Origin: Actinidia chinensis
Taxonomy: Eukaryota > Streptophyta > Magnoliopsida > Ericales > Actinidiaceae
NCBI GenBank assembly: GCA_009663005.1
Contig: CM018897.1
Coordinates: forward strand, 4,241,312 to 4,256,311
Direction: 5' to 3'
DNA: 15,000 nucleotides
Both the position numbers and the translations under genes were made by a program. This document shows positions 1 to 10,530 of this stretch, piece by piece. The notes beneath the pieces are model-generated. The model was not told where the DNA came from, did no database searches, and was given only the letters and a program-made list of their open reading frames with translations. How positions within the stretch are numbered: position 1 is the first letter of the stretch; the number at the start of each line of letters is the position of its first letter.

Positions 1-560
1 AGGAAATTTTAAATTTGGTGTCGCTTAAGCCACACATTAAATGAATCTGAGTCACACATTTAAAATTCAATGTACTTTTTATGTTGTATTGAGCTTCCGA
101 AAGAGAGATTTGGGGTCGATGCATCTCTTTGATTCCGATTTTTTAAAATTCTTTTATGGGTTTCCAACTATATTTTAAAATTTACAGTATAATTTTTGAT
201 TCAAATGTGAATTTGAGTTTTTTTTTAACTATTCATGTCATCTCAACCCAAATATCTATTTTATGAGCGAGGGGGTAAAAAAGTAAGAAGTGGAGGTAGA
301 AAAATCAAGGGGGTTGACTCCAAAATTTAAAATTTATAACTCATCCATACATAATTCAACTTTCCTCCAATTATTTTTCACTCAAAATTTAAAATAATAT
401 TTTTTTAAAAAATTATTAAATATATTTAATATTGATTTCATTTTAAAAATCTTTTCAAAAATACTGACTTGATTGAAATAAGATATATATCGAAAGTTCT
501 ATGTATTTTATCAAAATATAATAAAAAATACATATAATATAGATGGTATAAAAATTTAAA
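1..560. other. AT-rich intergenic DNA, nothing recognised
   Basis: This stretch is rich in A and T with short near-palindromes. I see no reading frame, RNA gene or clean repeat boundary. Confidence 0.6.
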
Positions 561-765
561 TGATAAAGTTGAAATTTTGTAAATTAAAAAAGTTAACAAT
601 CAAAATGATGATGGGTCTTCAAAATTTTGATCAGCCTCCAAATTTGGAAACTGAAATGAAGGGTTCCATTTTGCAGGCTTCAAGTGGAGATGAATTGGAG
701 TCTATTTAGGTTTTTAAAATGGAGATTTTAGAGTTGGATAGGAGTTGCTCTAACTGAGATAAACT
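560..765. mobile_element. Right half of a MITE-like repeat
   Basis: The segment ending GGATAGGAGTTGCTCTAA (about 735-752) has the GAGCAACTCC-type terminus common among small plant hAT and PIF-related MITEs when read on the minus strand. I found no clear matching left end upstream, so it is either truncated or strongly diverged. Confidence 0.3.
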
Positions 766-811
766 AAACACAAATATTTTTTAATTTAGACTTTACAAAA
801 ATAAAAATGGT

Positions 812-1000
812 AAATTACACTGACCTCCCCTGAGATTCTAAGTTAATACACAAAGTACTCCTATTGTTTGAGAAATTATATGATCTTTCCTGATATTTGA
901 AACTTGTAACAGATTCTCTCATTTTCCATTGACTACCCTAAAGTTCTGGGTTAATAAACAAAGCACTCCTGACGTCAAATTAACATCATTTATCAAAAAA
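812..1000. repeat. Degenerate repeat with internal duplication (TTACACTGACCTCCCCTGAG type)
   Basis: Two related segments about 105 bp apart share GGTTAATAAACAAAGCACTCC-like sequence (about 838-866 and 943-970). This style, alternating with CCTCCCCTGAG, is common in plant non-autonomous elements. A further fragment, ATAAACAAAGCACT, lies at about 2533-2546. The ends are not resolvable. Confidence 0.35.
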
Positions 1001-1062
1001 ATAAAAAGAAATAATTTTTTTAAAAGTGCTTTATGCATTAATTCATAACTTAAAAAGATCAG

Positions 1063-1600
1063 TATAAAATAGAAGAATCTGTTACATGTTTCAATCGTGA
1101 GAGAAAAACTTCTCTCTGACCCTCTTTTGCTCCTTTCCCTTTCAGTTTTAGGGGCCACAGAAAGAGACAAAGCAACGTACAGTTACTAATCAGAGCAGCG
1201 GTAATCAAAGTTGTGGGCTTATTTGGGAAAGGGAAAAAGCAGAGCACCGCACAAAGAAAAATCTCTGCGATCTAATTTTTCTCTATCATATCTCTCGATA
1301 TCTAGTTGTGTGTGTGTGCTGCACTGAAAAGAATTGGAGAAACAACCACAACCACGTTCTACCCTGCAATGGGCCTATCATTAGAGTAGTTGTCGAATCA
1401 TCATCAAAGCATTATCTCTTCAGGCAGACTCAGAGCAGACCCGACCAGAGTAAATCTCTCTCTCTCTCTCGATAAAGGATCAGTCTCAAACTTCAAAGCC
1501 TACCCAAACCCACCAACCCAATCCAATCCCCCCGTTACGATTTCCATTGGAGCAGTAATTAGGGGCCGATTGGAGCTTTGCTGCCTTCGGGTTTGTTTAT
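1063..1600 (+). promoter_or_regulatory. Possible gene start remnant: TATA motif followed by leader-like sequence
   Basis: TATAAAAT at 1063-1070 precedes a pyrimidine-rich stretch ending CTTTCCCTTTCAG at 1144, which could equally be a 3' splice site. Beyond it the base composition becomes balanced (about 1150-1600), with a (TG)n run, a (CT)n run at 1455-1470 and CTTCGG|GTTTG near 1590 that could serve as a donor. AT-rich repeat DNA follows abruptly. No conserved protein is encoded. It resembles a 5' UTR exon cut off from its gene, but this is inference only. Confidence 0.25.
1455..1470. repeat. (CT)8 microsatellite
   Basis: An uninterrupted TC alternation of 16 bp in leader-like sequence. Further short CT tracts lie at 2194-2208 and elsewhere. 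Confidence 0.9.
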
Positions 1601-1614
1601 TACAATTTTAGCGA

Positions 1615-2130
1615 ATTTAAATTTGAATTTAATAAAAATCTAACAATGAGTTAAGTTAGTCTAGACTTACAATTCTTAATGAGCGAAATAAATTATATAT
1701 TTATATTATTAAATAAGTAAAATTATAAATAAATTTTATTATTTTTATTCAAGCTATCAACTATGTCTTACATTTTATATACAACAAAATATGAATACTT
1801 TCACTCTTTATAATTATGTATTAATATATATTTTATCATATTTTTTTTACTTAATTAAAGCAAAGCTTTAATAAACTCGAGCTGGACTCATTTATTAAGC
1901 GAGATTTATACTTATGCTACTTAGCCTCGAGCTTGTTTATTTATCAAACAAACTGAACCCGATCCCGATAGCAAACCGCTCGGTTCATTTACAAAATATT
2001 GTATTTTTAATTTTTCTTGATGACAAGAACTTATTTTGATCTAATTTTAAACACACACTCTTAAAACATAAAAAACAAAATAAACATTTTCAACTACGAA
2101 ATAAAATATTTTCTTTTCAATAGATAGAAG
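1615..2130. other. AT-rich intergenic DNA with repeat fragment
   Basis: Within it, about 1860-1985 (ACTCGAGCTGGACTC, CCTCGAGCTTGTTTATTT, ATCAAACAAACTGAACCCG) resembles a widespread class of plant repeats built on CGAGCT words. No ends, duplication or reading frame were found. Confidence 0.35.
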
Positions 2131-2193
2131 GTTTTAGTACGGAGGGTTTTCGTTTCGGTTCATAGAGAGAGCTCTGTTTTCTCTTATATCATA

Positions 2194-2208
2194 TCTCTCT
2201 CTCTCTCT
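2194..2208. repeat. (CT)7 microsatellite
   Basis: An uninterrupted TC run following TCTTATATCATA. A similar TTCTCTATCATATCTCTC occurs at about 1278-1295. Confidence 0.85.
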
Positions 2209-2235
2209 TCAAACTTGAAAAAAGGGTAAGGATGA

Positions 2236-2267
2236 ACAGTGCCTCCCCATGTGTGGGAAAGCATTGT
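2236..2267. repeat. Imperfect palindrome (ACAGTGCCTCCCCA stem)
   Basis: ACAGTGCCTCCCCA and the inverted TGGGAAAGCATTGT around a TGTG loop pair at 11 of 14 positions. It may be the core of a tiny MITE or a chance hairpin. Confidence 0.35.
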
Positions 2268-2339
2268 AGCTGAACTGAGTTTTTTTGTATTTTCTCCCTC
2301 TAATCTGTTTGAAGCTGGGTTTTAAGGATTCTGTTGGAG

Positions 2340-2575
2340 GTTGCTGTTGCCAATCGAACCATTAGAAACTCGAGAAACTGTTGCCAATAGAGCCATTCGT
2401 AAGGGAAGATTAAACTTAACCATCCATTATTATGTTCAAAAGTTTATACTTTTGGACAAGTTTCCAAATTCCAACAATATGCATAAAAACTTGAGACGTT
2501 CTTTGCAAAGTTTTATAAAGGGAACTTAGAATGATAAACAAAGCACTTGTGATAAATTAAAAATTTTTAACAGTC
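2340..2575 (+). other. Intergenic DNA with short direct repeat
   Basis: GTTGCCAATCGAACCATT (about 2345) recurs 42 bp later as GTTGCCAATAGAGCCATT. An open frame of about 60 codons here has no recognisable features, and I do not call it a gene. Confidence 0.3.
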
Positions 2576-2579
2576 CCAT

Positions 2580-2597
2580 GAGAGAGAGAGAGAGAGA
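2580..2597. repeat. (GA)9 microsatellite at the left edge of the GC-rich island
   Basis: An uninterrupted GA alternation. Composition changes from AT-rich to GC-rich within about 40 bp of it. Confidence 0.9.
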
Positions 2598-2599
2598 AT

Positions 2600-3480
2600 C
2601 AAAAGGTCAGACACACTCCGATCAGTAGTGCGGTGGCGGTTGTCTTGCAGTGGGCGCCCATATCACATCCGACCCCAAGTGACCGCTATATAACGACATC
2701 CCACAACTCTCAGCCGCCGCCGTCTGTGACGGCTGAGGATGTCCACCGTGGTCGAGAATCGCCGTCTGTGTAGGCGAGTTCCCTCGTTTCCCCCGCTGTG
2801 TCCGTCCCGTCCCTCCGCGTGACAGCTTTGTGATAACGACGGTTTGTTCAACGACTGGTGCCCGCGATCACGTGCACCGATCGCCGCCGCGTAACGCGGC
2901 TTCGCACGCACTATCCCTCCGATGTCTGCAGCCTGCTGTCCCGGCCATCGTATCCGGCTAAACCGCGAAAAATCGGTTTACCCCAATGGAATGGCGGTCC
3001 GTCGCCGGCATAATGTGGCGGAGAGCGAGATCAAGTCGACCGGCCGTGGAAGGTTACCGGCGTTCCGGGGTAGCAGATGGCTGCCGAGGGTGACGTGTGG
3101 AGACGGCGGCCAGAGGCGGAAGAGGCGCAGATTCCCCAAATTCCGCTTTCCGCGGAAGGCGTTGGATGCCCTCGATGAGTTCAGCGCCGCGAGTCTCGAG
3201 ACGTAGGGTCTCGCATGGGGGTTCGGAGTGGCGCGTGATGAGATCCCCGGGGGCTTGGGCTTGTTTTGGACCCCTGTTGCCGCCGTCGGGGGCTGCCCGT
3301 AGCGACTGTCGATGGTCCCGCACCTCGTCGGCGGTGTGGGGGTGTGTGTTGGAGGCTTTTATTTGGCTTGTCGCTTTCCCTCGGAGGTCTTGGATTGTGT
3401 TGTGGAGTTTGTGGTTGTGTGTGTTGTCGGGAGGTTTTCTCTCTGCGCAGGCTTCCGAACATGTTTGCGTAATTCTTTGT
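2600..3480. other. CpG-dense GC-rich island of unknown origin
   Basis: Unlike everything around it, this stretch of about 880 bp is rich in G, C and intact CpG (GCCGCCGCCGTCTG, CGCCGCCGCGTAACGCGG, CGCCGCGAGTCTCGAGACG). Long frames open on both strands (2663-2911 minus, 2922-3206 plus, 3054-3323 minus, 3097-3585 plus). They overlap, none dominates, and their products are arginine-rich, as expected from GC-rich sequence without selection. No rRNA, tRNA or known domain is recognisable. It could be the first exon and leader of a decayed gene, a promoter CpG island, or captured DNA. GA tracts lie at both edges (2580-2597 and 3587-3611). Confidence 0.45.
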
Positions 3481-3586
3481 CTTCTCCGCGTTCGCCTTCA
3501 TCATCCTTTCTCACTCTCTATAAATTTCGCTACATATATCTATATCTATATGATTGCAATAGAGCGGAGTTGTTTTGGTTTATGAT

Positions 3587-3611
3587 GAGAGAGAGAGAGA
3601 GAGAGAGAGAG
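3587..3611. repeat. (GA)12 microsatellite at the right edge of the GC-rich island
   Basis: 25 bp of uninterrupted GA in the same orientation as 2580-2597, preceded by an ATAT/CTAT run at about 3530-3550. Confidence 0.9.
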
Positions 3612-3693
3612 TGAACAGAGGTGGGTGAGCTTGGAAAGTAAGGAGATGTCAGCTTAACTTGTTGGAGGTAAAATAGGCTTCAAGACTTCAGTG

Positions 3694-3710
3694 GAGAGAG
3701 AGAGAGAGAG
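3694..3710. repeat. (GA)8 microsatellite
   Basis: A GA run of 17 bp, about 80 bp after the previous one. Confidence 0.9.
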
Positions 3711-3711
3711 T

Positions 3712-4516
3712 CGCTAACTGTTACCCCTCTATTCTAATTAAATTCTATTTTATCTAGACTCTATTAAAGAAAAAAAATTCTTACAACGGCTACACCACGT
3801 TGTTGTTATAATTCAATTATAAAATATTATATTTACATAATAAAATTTTAATATAATAGTTATTAATTTTTTAAAAATCATATTTACATTTACTCGTTAG
3901 ATTTTCTTCATTCCATTCATAGATATAGTATTAATTAATAACAGCATAGCATCTTGTATTTACTCCCTCTTAGCTTAAATAGAAAATCTCTAATTCTAAA
4001 TAGGATTTAATAGCACCAACGAGTTGAAAAAAGGATTAGAAGTGAACAGTAGGGGTCAAATATGGAAACTGCTAAGGAGAGTTTTTTGTGTTTCACTTCC
4101 TAATCGGAGGAGTTTTGGAAAGATTGGTGGTGATTCTCCAAAACCAATCAAGTTATTCGATTTGGATTGATTTAAGAATTTGTTCAAAATTGGCTTGTTA
4201 TATAGAATATAAATATATCTTAGTTGCATTTTGAAACTTGATAAATTTTTAAATAAAGTCAAAGCATATCATTATTTGGCTCAATAAACTTGTATTGTAC
4301 AATTTTTTTTAGTCTATTGTATTATTGTACACGAAAATCACATTATTCGATCTCCTAAGATCAGAAAATTGTTATATAATAAAATTCGAGCCCCGTCATT
4401 CTTGTCATTTTGTGTCTGTAAGGGGATAAATACTCAAGTGCAAGGTCTGACTGTATTACTATGTAAGGTCAGGCTTTATTCACTCAAAGGTATGCAATTT
4501 TGATTAAGACTAAGCG
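3712..4516. other. AT-rich intergenic DNA, nothing firm
   Basis: About 3960-4090 has a MITE-like flavour (GTGAACAGTAGGGG at 4042). ATTCGAGCCCC near 4385 resembles a Pol III B box but has no A box at the proper distance. No gene is seen. Confidence 0.4.

Positions 4517-4554
<38 letters not shown>
4517..4554. repeat. Compound (CT)n(ATCT)n microsatellite
   Basis: (CT)10 at 4517-4536 passes directly into about five ATCT units, ending at TATATAC. Confidence 0.9.
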
Positions 4555-4557
<3 letters not shown>

Positions 4558-5090
4558 CTTTGATCTTTCAGTCATTTAACTCGACCGTCGGATAGTCGCT
4601 TTTTGAAAACAACTCATTATTTTTGTGTCATACTTTGGCCACATCAACCGCCACTAGCACAACCTCTCTCAACCACCACTGGTCCACATACGTGTTTATA
4701 TTTGATTTTCTCTCTTCCATTCCTCAAACACTACACTCTACAATGTCGTCTAATAGGAGGTGATAAGCAAGACACGTTTCTAGAAGCAAAAATAGTGAAC
4801 GGAACACCATCATTTCAAAAATAGGGGGACAAAATGGGAAATGTATAATGTTGTGGTAACTAACTTTTTAAAATGATCAAACATTTTAAACATTGAAAAA
4901 GAAAAATGTGAACAAATAAATGGAAAGAATCAGAATATTCTTAATACTCATTAAATTTTCAAACAAAATTACCAAAAAGTCCATGAAACAGTTGAATTGG
5001 GAGAGAGAGACTCTTTTAGCACTTCCGACCGAGTAGATTGGCAAAGACTTGATGATGTTCTATCTTTTGGTTAGTGGGGGATGCTGACCC

Positions 5091-5094
<4 letters not shown>
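4555..5094. other. Intergenic DNA, no gene recognised
   Basis: An open plus-strand frame at 4603-4824 gives a low-complexity product without family features. The rest is AT-rich. Confidence 0.4.

Positions 5095-5131
<37 letters not shown>
5095..5131. repeat. (CT)18 microsatellite
   Basis: 37 bp of perfect CT, the longest microsatellite in the window and so probably length-variable between individuals. Confidence 0.95.
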
Positions 5132-5134
<3 letters not shown>

Positions 5135-5182
5135 TGTCTGGTATATCCAAGTCCCAGCCATCCCCTAATAAATCCAAGGGTT

Positions 5183-5960
5183 ACTTTCACTTTGCCCCTT
5201 ATAATTTGGATCATGTGCGAATTAACCCCTTACCTTTGAAAATCATCTCATAACTCTGTATAATTTATGGACTAAGATGCACAATTTCATTTCGTTCATA
5301 AAAAGTGAGAGTGAACCAAGTATTTAAAAAAAAATACCCTTACAAAATCTTTAATTTTTTAAAAAAATGCAATTGTCTTTTTTTTCCTCTTTCCGCTATT
5401 TCTCTCTCCCGATGACTCTACCATCACCGTCTCTCATCTCTCGCCATTGCCACATTCTTGTCTCTTCCTCTCATTTCTCTATTGCTACATACATATATAA
5501 TGTGTGTATGTGTGATGAAGAAGATCAGGGTAATAAAACAATTTATATGTTCATTTTAAAATAAAATTAAATAAAATTTCATTGAAATAAGAAAAATAAA
5601 TACAACACATAACGAATGAAGACGTGACTACGACAGAACCTAAAGGCAAAAGGGGACATAAGGAAACCACCTATATCACCAAAGAAATTCGAAACACAAT
5701 ACTCCAAACAACAACAAAAAAAGAGCAAGATAACCACAAAATAGAAATCCAAAATTGTAAAAATATATTAGGGACACAACAATTATTCATGCAAAAGAGA
5801 TTATGCCGAGGAGCATTGAAAAGGCTTGGATCAATGTGGCTGTTAAGAGATGTCAAATGTGCACTTTGGTCCATAAATTATAGAGAATTATACGATGGAT
5901 TTTAAATGTTAAAGGTGTAATCAACACACGTTGCAAACCACAGGGGGCAAAGTGAAATTT
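5183..5960. mobile_element. Old MITE-like element with about 105-bp inverted ends
   Basis: The left end (about 5183-5283) carries TTTCACTTTGCCCC and later TATAATTTATGGAC. The right end (about 5857-5960) carries both in inverted order: GTCCATAAATTATA and GGGGGCAAAGTGAAA. Intervening parts of the arms also correspond, with many substitutions. I could not define a target-site duplication, so the exact ends are open. The interior has no convincing gene; the plus-strand frame at 5624-5905 runs into the right arm and looks accidental. Confidence 0.65.
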
Positions 5961-5965
5961 GTGCT

Positions 5966-7245
5966 AAATTCAAAGGCTCAGCTCACTTCCTTTGACGGGA
6001 AGCGTTCATAAGTTCATACTCTTTAATCCACGTGATCGATAAAAAGTCAAAAGAAATGGTTTGCTTTGATGGATTTCATACCAATCAAAGTAGGAAGGTA
6101 CTGGACTTTGCGAGGAATTGGACCGCAAAATAAATAATAAACTATGTAAATGGTCCCTAAAGTAATTATTTTGTATCACTTTAGTCCCTCATTATTTACT
6201 AATCTTCTCAATTTTGTCCTTAATGTATTCAATTATATTTTATGTCGTCCTTTATTAATTACGAGTATTTTTAAAAAAATTTATTATAAAAAAGGTCTTG
6301 CATTCTTTAAATATTTGAGATCAGTCGTGGATCCGACTTAGTGAAATTCTCTCATAACTAGCATATTATGAAAAAATCACACTTGCAATTACTCGAGTAT
6401 ATTACATATATTAAAATTTTAAAAATTAGAAGGCCCTTTTTATAATAAAAACACTTAAAAGGAAATATAAGTGATTAATAAAAGATCATATAAAATTCAA
6501 TTGTATACATTATAATATAATTAGTACATATAAATTAAAGTGACACAAGATTAATACCTTGGAGACTTGATTCACCCTAAAATAACCGCAGCTTTCATTT
6601 TCCTGAGCAAGTACACGGTTTGCAAATTTTCAAGTGGGTCCTAATCCTAAACATATCTATGTACGTAATCTAGAGCGATCGAGGCTCGGATTGGTCTGCC
6701 TTTTGAAAAAAATACAAAGCAAATCGTTTTTAACGGTTCAAGAAAAATTTAGTATACAATTTAGAAATTTGTAACTATAGCCAAACTGTTGTAATAAAAA
6801 ATCAAACCAAATTGCATGGATTGATTCATTTTGAACAATTTCACGATTTGATCGAATTTCTTTTCCATCACCATAGTAGTCCTTAGAATTTAATGAACAT
6901 CATCGTGTTGTTAGACAAACCACTTTGTCCTTACATTAAGGGCCGTAAACGAGCCAATCAAGTCGAACAGTAAATTATACAAACTTGATTTGAAGTGAAA
7001 GAATCACATTTAATTTGATTTGATTTGAAAATCCTTTTTCTAACACCAAAGACTTGGTTGGTTTGCCACGTTGGATTTGGGAGACAAAAATGTTGACAAT
7101 TAGGGTATGGTTCAATTATTTCCATATATGCGTCTAGTCCTAAGTTCCATCGCGTGTCGAGACAAATAACACGTAGACTTTCCAAAATTAGGCTTTGTTG
7201 GAATGTCCAATTAAACATCAACAACTATTAACACGCCCTTATCCA
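5966..7245. other. AT-rich intergenic DNA with repeat fragments
   Basis: About 6148-6190 reads ATGGTCCCTAAAGT then CACTTTAGTCCCTC, a phrase common in plant repeats. About 6940-6966 has GGGCCGTAAACGAGCC, also repeat-like. The minus frame at 6958-7224 has no recognisable domain. No tRNA was found. Confidence 0.4.
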
Positions 7246-8040
7246 TATGGGCCCCACTTTTTACTTTTTTTTTTTGATAAATTTCACTAATTTTTTTAAT
7301 TCACATAGTTTTAAAAAATAACACTTACATTTTTTACTTTTGAAAATAATATTAAAATTTTTTTTGGAGTTTATATTTTTGAAAAAATGATAAACTTTTC
7401 ATTTGATTTAGGGATTCTAATTTTTTTTTCTTAATAAATCAATTAAAATAATAAAATATTCAATCTTTTTAAAAAAACATTGATAAAAAATTTATTTTTA
7501 AGTATGTTTAGATTATGAGTATTTAAAAAGTAAAATATTTATATATATATTTTAAATATTGATAAAAAGTTGTATTTTTTAAGTATATTTTTATTCGAAA
7601 TACTTAAAAAAATGACTTATTGACAAAAAATAATACTGGAGTAGTTTATTAATAAAGAGGATGGGGATAAAAGAATTAGGGTATCTGAATAAGGGTAGTG
7701 AGAAAAAAAGGGAAAAAGAAAGTAATCAAAGGGTAAGTTTATCATGTGGAATAAAAATAAGCCTCTAGAATTTTTTTTTTGAACATTATTTTAAAAATAA
7801 TAAAAATCAATACTATTTTTAAAACTATATAGAAGATGACTGTATTTATTAGAAATTTCACGAGAAGGTCAATGAAATTTACCCTACTTTTTTTTGGACC
7901 TTTTTCTTGAAGGAAAATGTTAACTACAGTTGTGGTAAGGTGAAAAAAATATAAAAATGTGTAAAAATTGTATAAAAATATGTGAAATGGTATTAAGATA
8001 TATGAATTATGTACCGAAAAACTATTTTATTTTTAGACTT
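7246..8040. other. Very AT-rich tract with homopolymer A and T runs
   Basis: Apart from the tandem pair at 7479-7610, only poly(T)/poly(A) blocks and AT dinucleotides are visible. Matrix-attachment behaviour is possible for such DNA but is not shown. Confidence 0.4.
7479..7610. repeat. Imperfect tandem pair, period about 79 bp
   Basis: ATTGATAAAAA...TTTTTAAGTATRTTT...ATTTAAAAA-like sequence at 7479-7530 recurs at 7558-7610 with several changes. Confidence 0.5.
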
Positions 8041-8090
8041 TCGTACCTGTTAGGTTGTGCCTCCTAGGGCTAGCATAACCATTCTGCCCG

Positions 8091-8222
8091 GTTTGGTGTA
8101 AGTTTTTTATTTTTTAACTGCTTTGATTTCTAATTTTTTTTAATTATTGATTTATCATTTGATTCAAATTTTATATTTTTGATTTCTCTTGACGAGAGGA
8201 GTTTGAAAATATAAAAAAAAAT
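8091..8222 (+). repeat. Dispersed AT-rich repeat with hairpin, copy 1
   Basis: TTTATTTTTTAACTGCTTTGA followed by an imperfect hairpin (8168-8221): TTATATTTTT, TCTCTTGACGAGAGG, AAAATATAA. The same order occurs at 10121-10248. Confidence 0.5.
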
Positions 8223-9570
8223 TCATTTAATTAATTTTTTAAAAAAGTTCAATAAAAATTAAAAAAACTATTTTTAAATGATGAAAAAAAAAGCTTTATT
8301 AGCTAATGGATGCTTTTTAAGTGGGAACAATATTTTTGGGTATTAGACAGTTAGGTTCCAAGTTTAAGCAACAAGCTTTCCTTTTTTGTTTGCTTCTTTA
8401 GCAAGAATACTTTTTAACCTAAACAGGATAAAAGGAAAAGATAAATAAAACAAAGGTGAAAGAATACTTCTAGTAGTAGAAGAGACTTGATAACATTTCC
8501 TTCCTTTTTATCTTAGCTTTTTCTTTTTTATTAGTAGATAAGATACTTTTCTTTTTTCTTTTTATAACTCGATATTCAGTCCACTGAACCAACTAATCCA
8601 GACGACCAATCCCACCATTTACAAGTGAGTGATCCATTTAAAGCCGGGACAAATCCATGTATAGACTGACTCAACACATAAATTAATAGATAAGTTATTA
8701 AAAATCTCTCATCCCAAACTTTACACTTCGTATGGGAGAAAAAGTTTTTGTAGATAGAGAAGTTCGCGAAAAATAATCCTACTCTCTAATTAGTTAAAAA
8801 CTTAGATCAGTCTCATTTAAATTAGTAGATCAAGCTTGTTTATTTTTTTCTTATTTTTTTTTATTTTTGCTCAAAATCTATTATTTTTTCAATTCGTCTC
8901 GATCAGAAGAATTGGAAACACAAAAAAGCAACTAAACACAAAAACAATCTATCTAAACTAAGCCTTAGAATAACCAATGGCCAAGTGACACTTGATCCAG
9001 AAATAGAATAGCAACCAGCCCAAGGAATATTACTTTGGTCATTCACTAAAAAGGCAAAAGAATGGTTAAAATGGAAGGGTGAAAGTAATTGGGGCAATTT
9101 AAAAAGTGACCCCTTGTAGATTTGACAATAAATTTAGCAAAACTTTTTTAGTGGTAAAGTTTTACGTGGAGTGGGCTAAGTTTATTTTGTAATTTTGATT
9201 TACAGTAACGCAATTTTTATATAGTTATTTGGATTAAGTTTATTAGTAGGATGTTTTTTTTTATAGCAAAAACCAATACATTTTTACCTCCAAAACTACG
9301 TGTTTTTAGCCCCCAAACAACACAAGTTATTCCACTTTAAATTCAAAAGCTATTTTTTTTAGCTAGTCCAAACAATGTCTTGTAGTAAAATTATTTATTG
9401 CGCCTATTATGCCAAATTTGATAGCAACTTCAGCTCTGCCAAAGTTGACGGTGACACGTCACTTACAACGCTTTGGATTACTTATCCAATAGTACAAAAT
9501 CAATAGTCGTGTCAAAACAACTTTAAAATAAGGGTATAACATTGCCGAAATATGATAAAATGGCACTGTA
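8223..9570. other. Intergenic DNA, no gene recognised
   Basis: AT-rich with modestly balanced patches (8575-8660, 8985-9110, 9405-9500). The minus frame at 8903-9097 shows no family features. ATTCGTCTCGATCAGAAGAAT near 8890 vaguely resembles the hairpin of the dispersed repeat. Confidence 0.4.
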
Positions 9571-9885
9571 AGAGCATCTTCACTGTTTGAGTAAATCTCT
9601 TTCCAAAGCCAAAATTTAGAAAAGGTGACCAAAATAGTTGGTTGAATTGGCTTATTGTTTCTCTTACCAAATTTTGTTAATGTTATTTCTTGTGTAAAAT
9701 TTGATACGGAATTGATATTGTCAAAATTATTACATCACCAACCATGTTTTTGATCTAACGATAGAAAATAAGTAATTGTATCGAAACAGTATAAAATCAA
9801 CGTAGCAACATTGCTAAAAAAAAATGATAAAATACCGCGGTAAAAATCATTAAATTTTGACAATAACATTAACAAAATAGCATAA
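9571..9885. mobile_element. MITE-like segment with internal inverted repeat
   Basis: It begins with GTAAGAGCATCTTCACTG, the GAGCATCT-type terminus of many small plant elements. ATTTTGTTAATGTTATT (9671-9687) is inverted at 9862-9878 as AATAACATTAACAAAAT, with neighbouring similarity (AAAATTT on both sides). Outer ends and a target duplication are not resolved. Confidence 0.4.
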
Positions 9886-10120
9886 ATCCTTGGGGTGAAA
9901 CAAAGACTTTTTAGGGGCTAGCACTTGGCCACTTGCCACCTCAAGTTGTATATTGAGAAGACATGAACAATCTATCAATCATATCACCATGGGAACGAAT
10001 TTTGGGGGAAGGAAAGGGAAGACTTGAGAGGATTCTAAAATGGCAATCAATAATGCCATTTTTTTATAAAAAAAATTAATTCAATTTTTTTTGAGAGAGT
10101 TTTAGGCTTTGTGTGGCCTA
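9886..10120. other. Short intergenic stretch
   Basis: Nothing recognisable beyond mixed-composition sequence turning AT-rich near 10060. Confidence 0.4.
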
Positions 10121-10384
10121 GTTTTATTTTTTTAATTTTTAACTACTTTGATTTTTAAGTTTTTTTTGTAAGTAATTTTTTTTTACCGTTTAATTAGAAT
10201 TTATATTTTTCTATTTCTAGACGAGAGATCTGAAAATATAAAAAAATTACCTTTTGGGGGAAAGGATTCACTAAAAAAAAATTAGCTATTATTTTCTATC
10301 CAAATATTTTTTTTCGAATTTGAACCAAAATTTTATATTTTTAAATTTCTCTTATCAAGAGTAACCAAAAAATATAATTTTTTT
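10121..10384 (+). repeat. Dispersed AT-rich repeat with hairpin, copies 2 and 3
   Basis: Copy 2 (10121-10248) has AACTACTTTGATTT and a hairpin around CTAGACGAGAG. Copy 3 (10329-10384) keeps only the hairpin, TTTATATTTTT then CTCTTATCAAGAG then AAAATATAA. All have the same orientation as 8091-8222 and are well diverged. Confidence 0.45.
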
Positions 10385-10530
10385 GATTAGACAAAAAAAA
10401 AATTACTAAAAACGAAAAAACTCAAAAATTATATACCACTATGTTCCATACCACTAATTTCTTTCAATCATTCTTTCATTCCTTTCAATCACACTCAACC
10501 ATTTCATAATCTTGCATGTGTGAGGTAATA

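Noticed and set aside
2600..3480. Ribosomal DNA spacer or rRNA fragment
   Set aside because: The GC richness is similar but I recognise no conserved rRNA core sequence.
3097..3585. 162-residue plus-strand frame in the GC-rich island
   Set aside because: Competing frames of similar length lie on both strands, composition explains them, and no domain is recognisable.
4375..4395. SINE signalled by ATTCGAGCCCC
   Set aside because: It has a B-box-like word only; no A box stands at the proper distance upstream.
8040..10400. The pair of similar AT-rich segments as LTRs of a retrotransposon
   Set aside because: They are too diverged, have no TG...CA ends, primer-binding site or polypurine tract, and a third partial copy lies beside the second.
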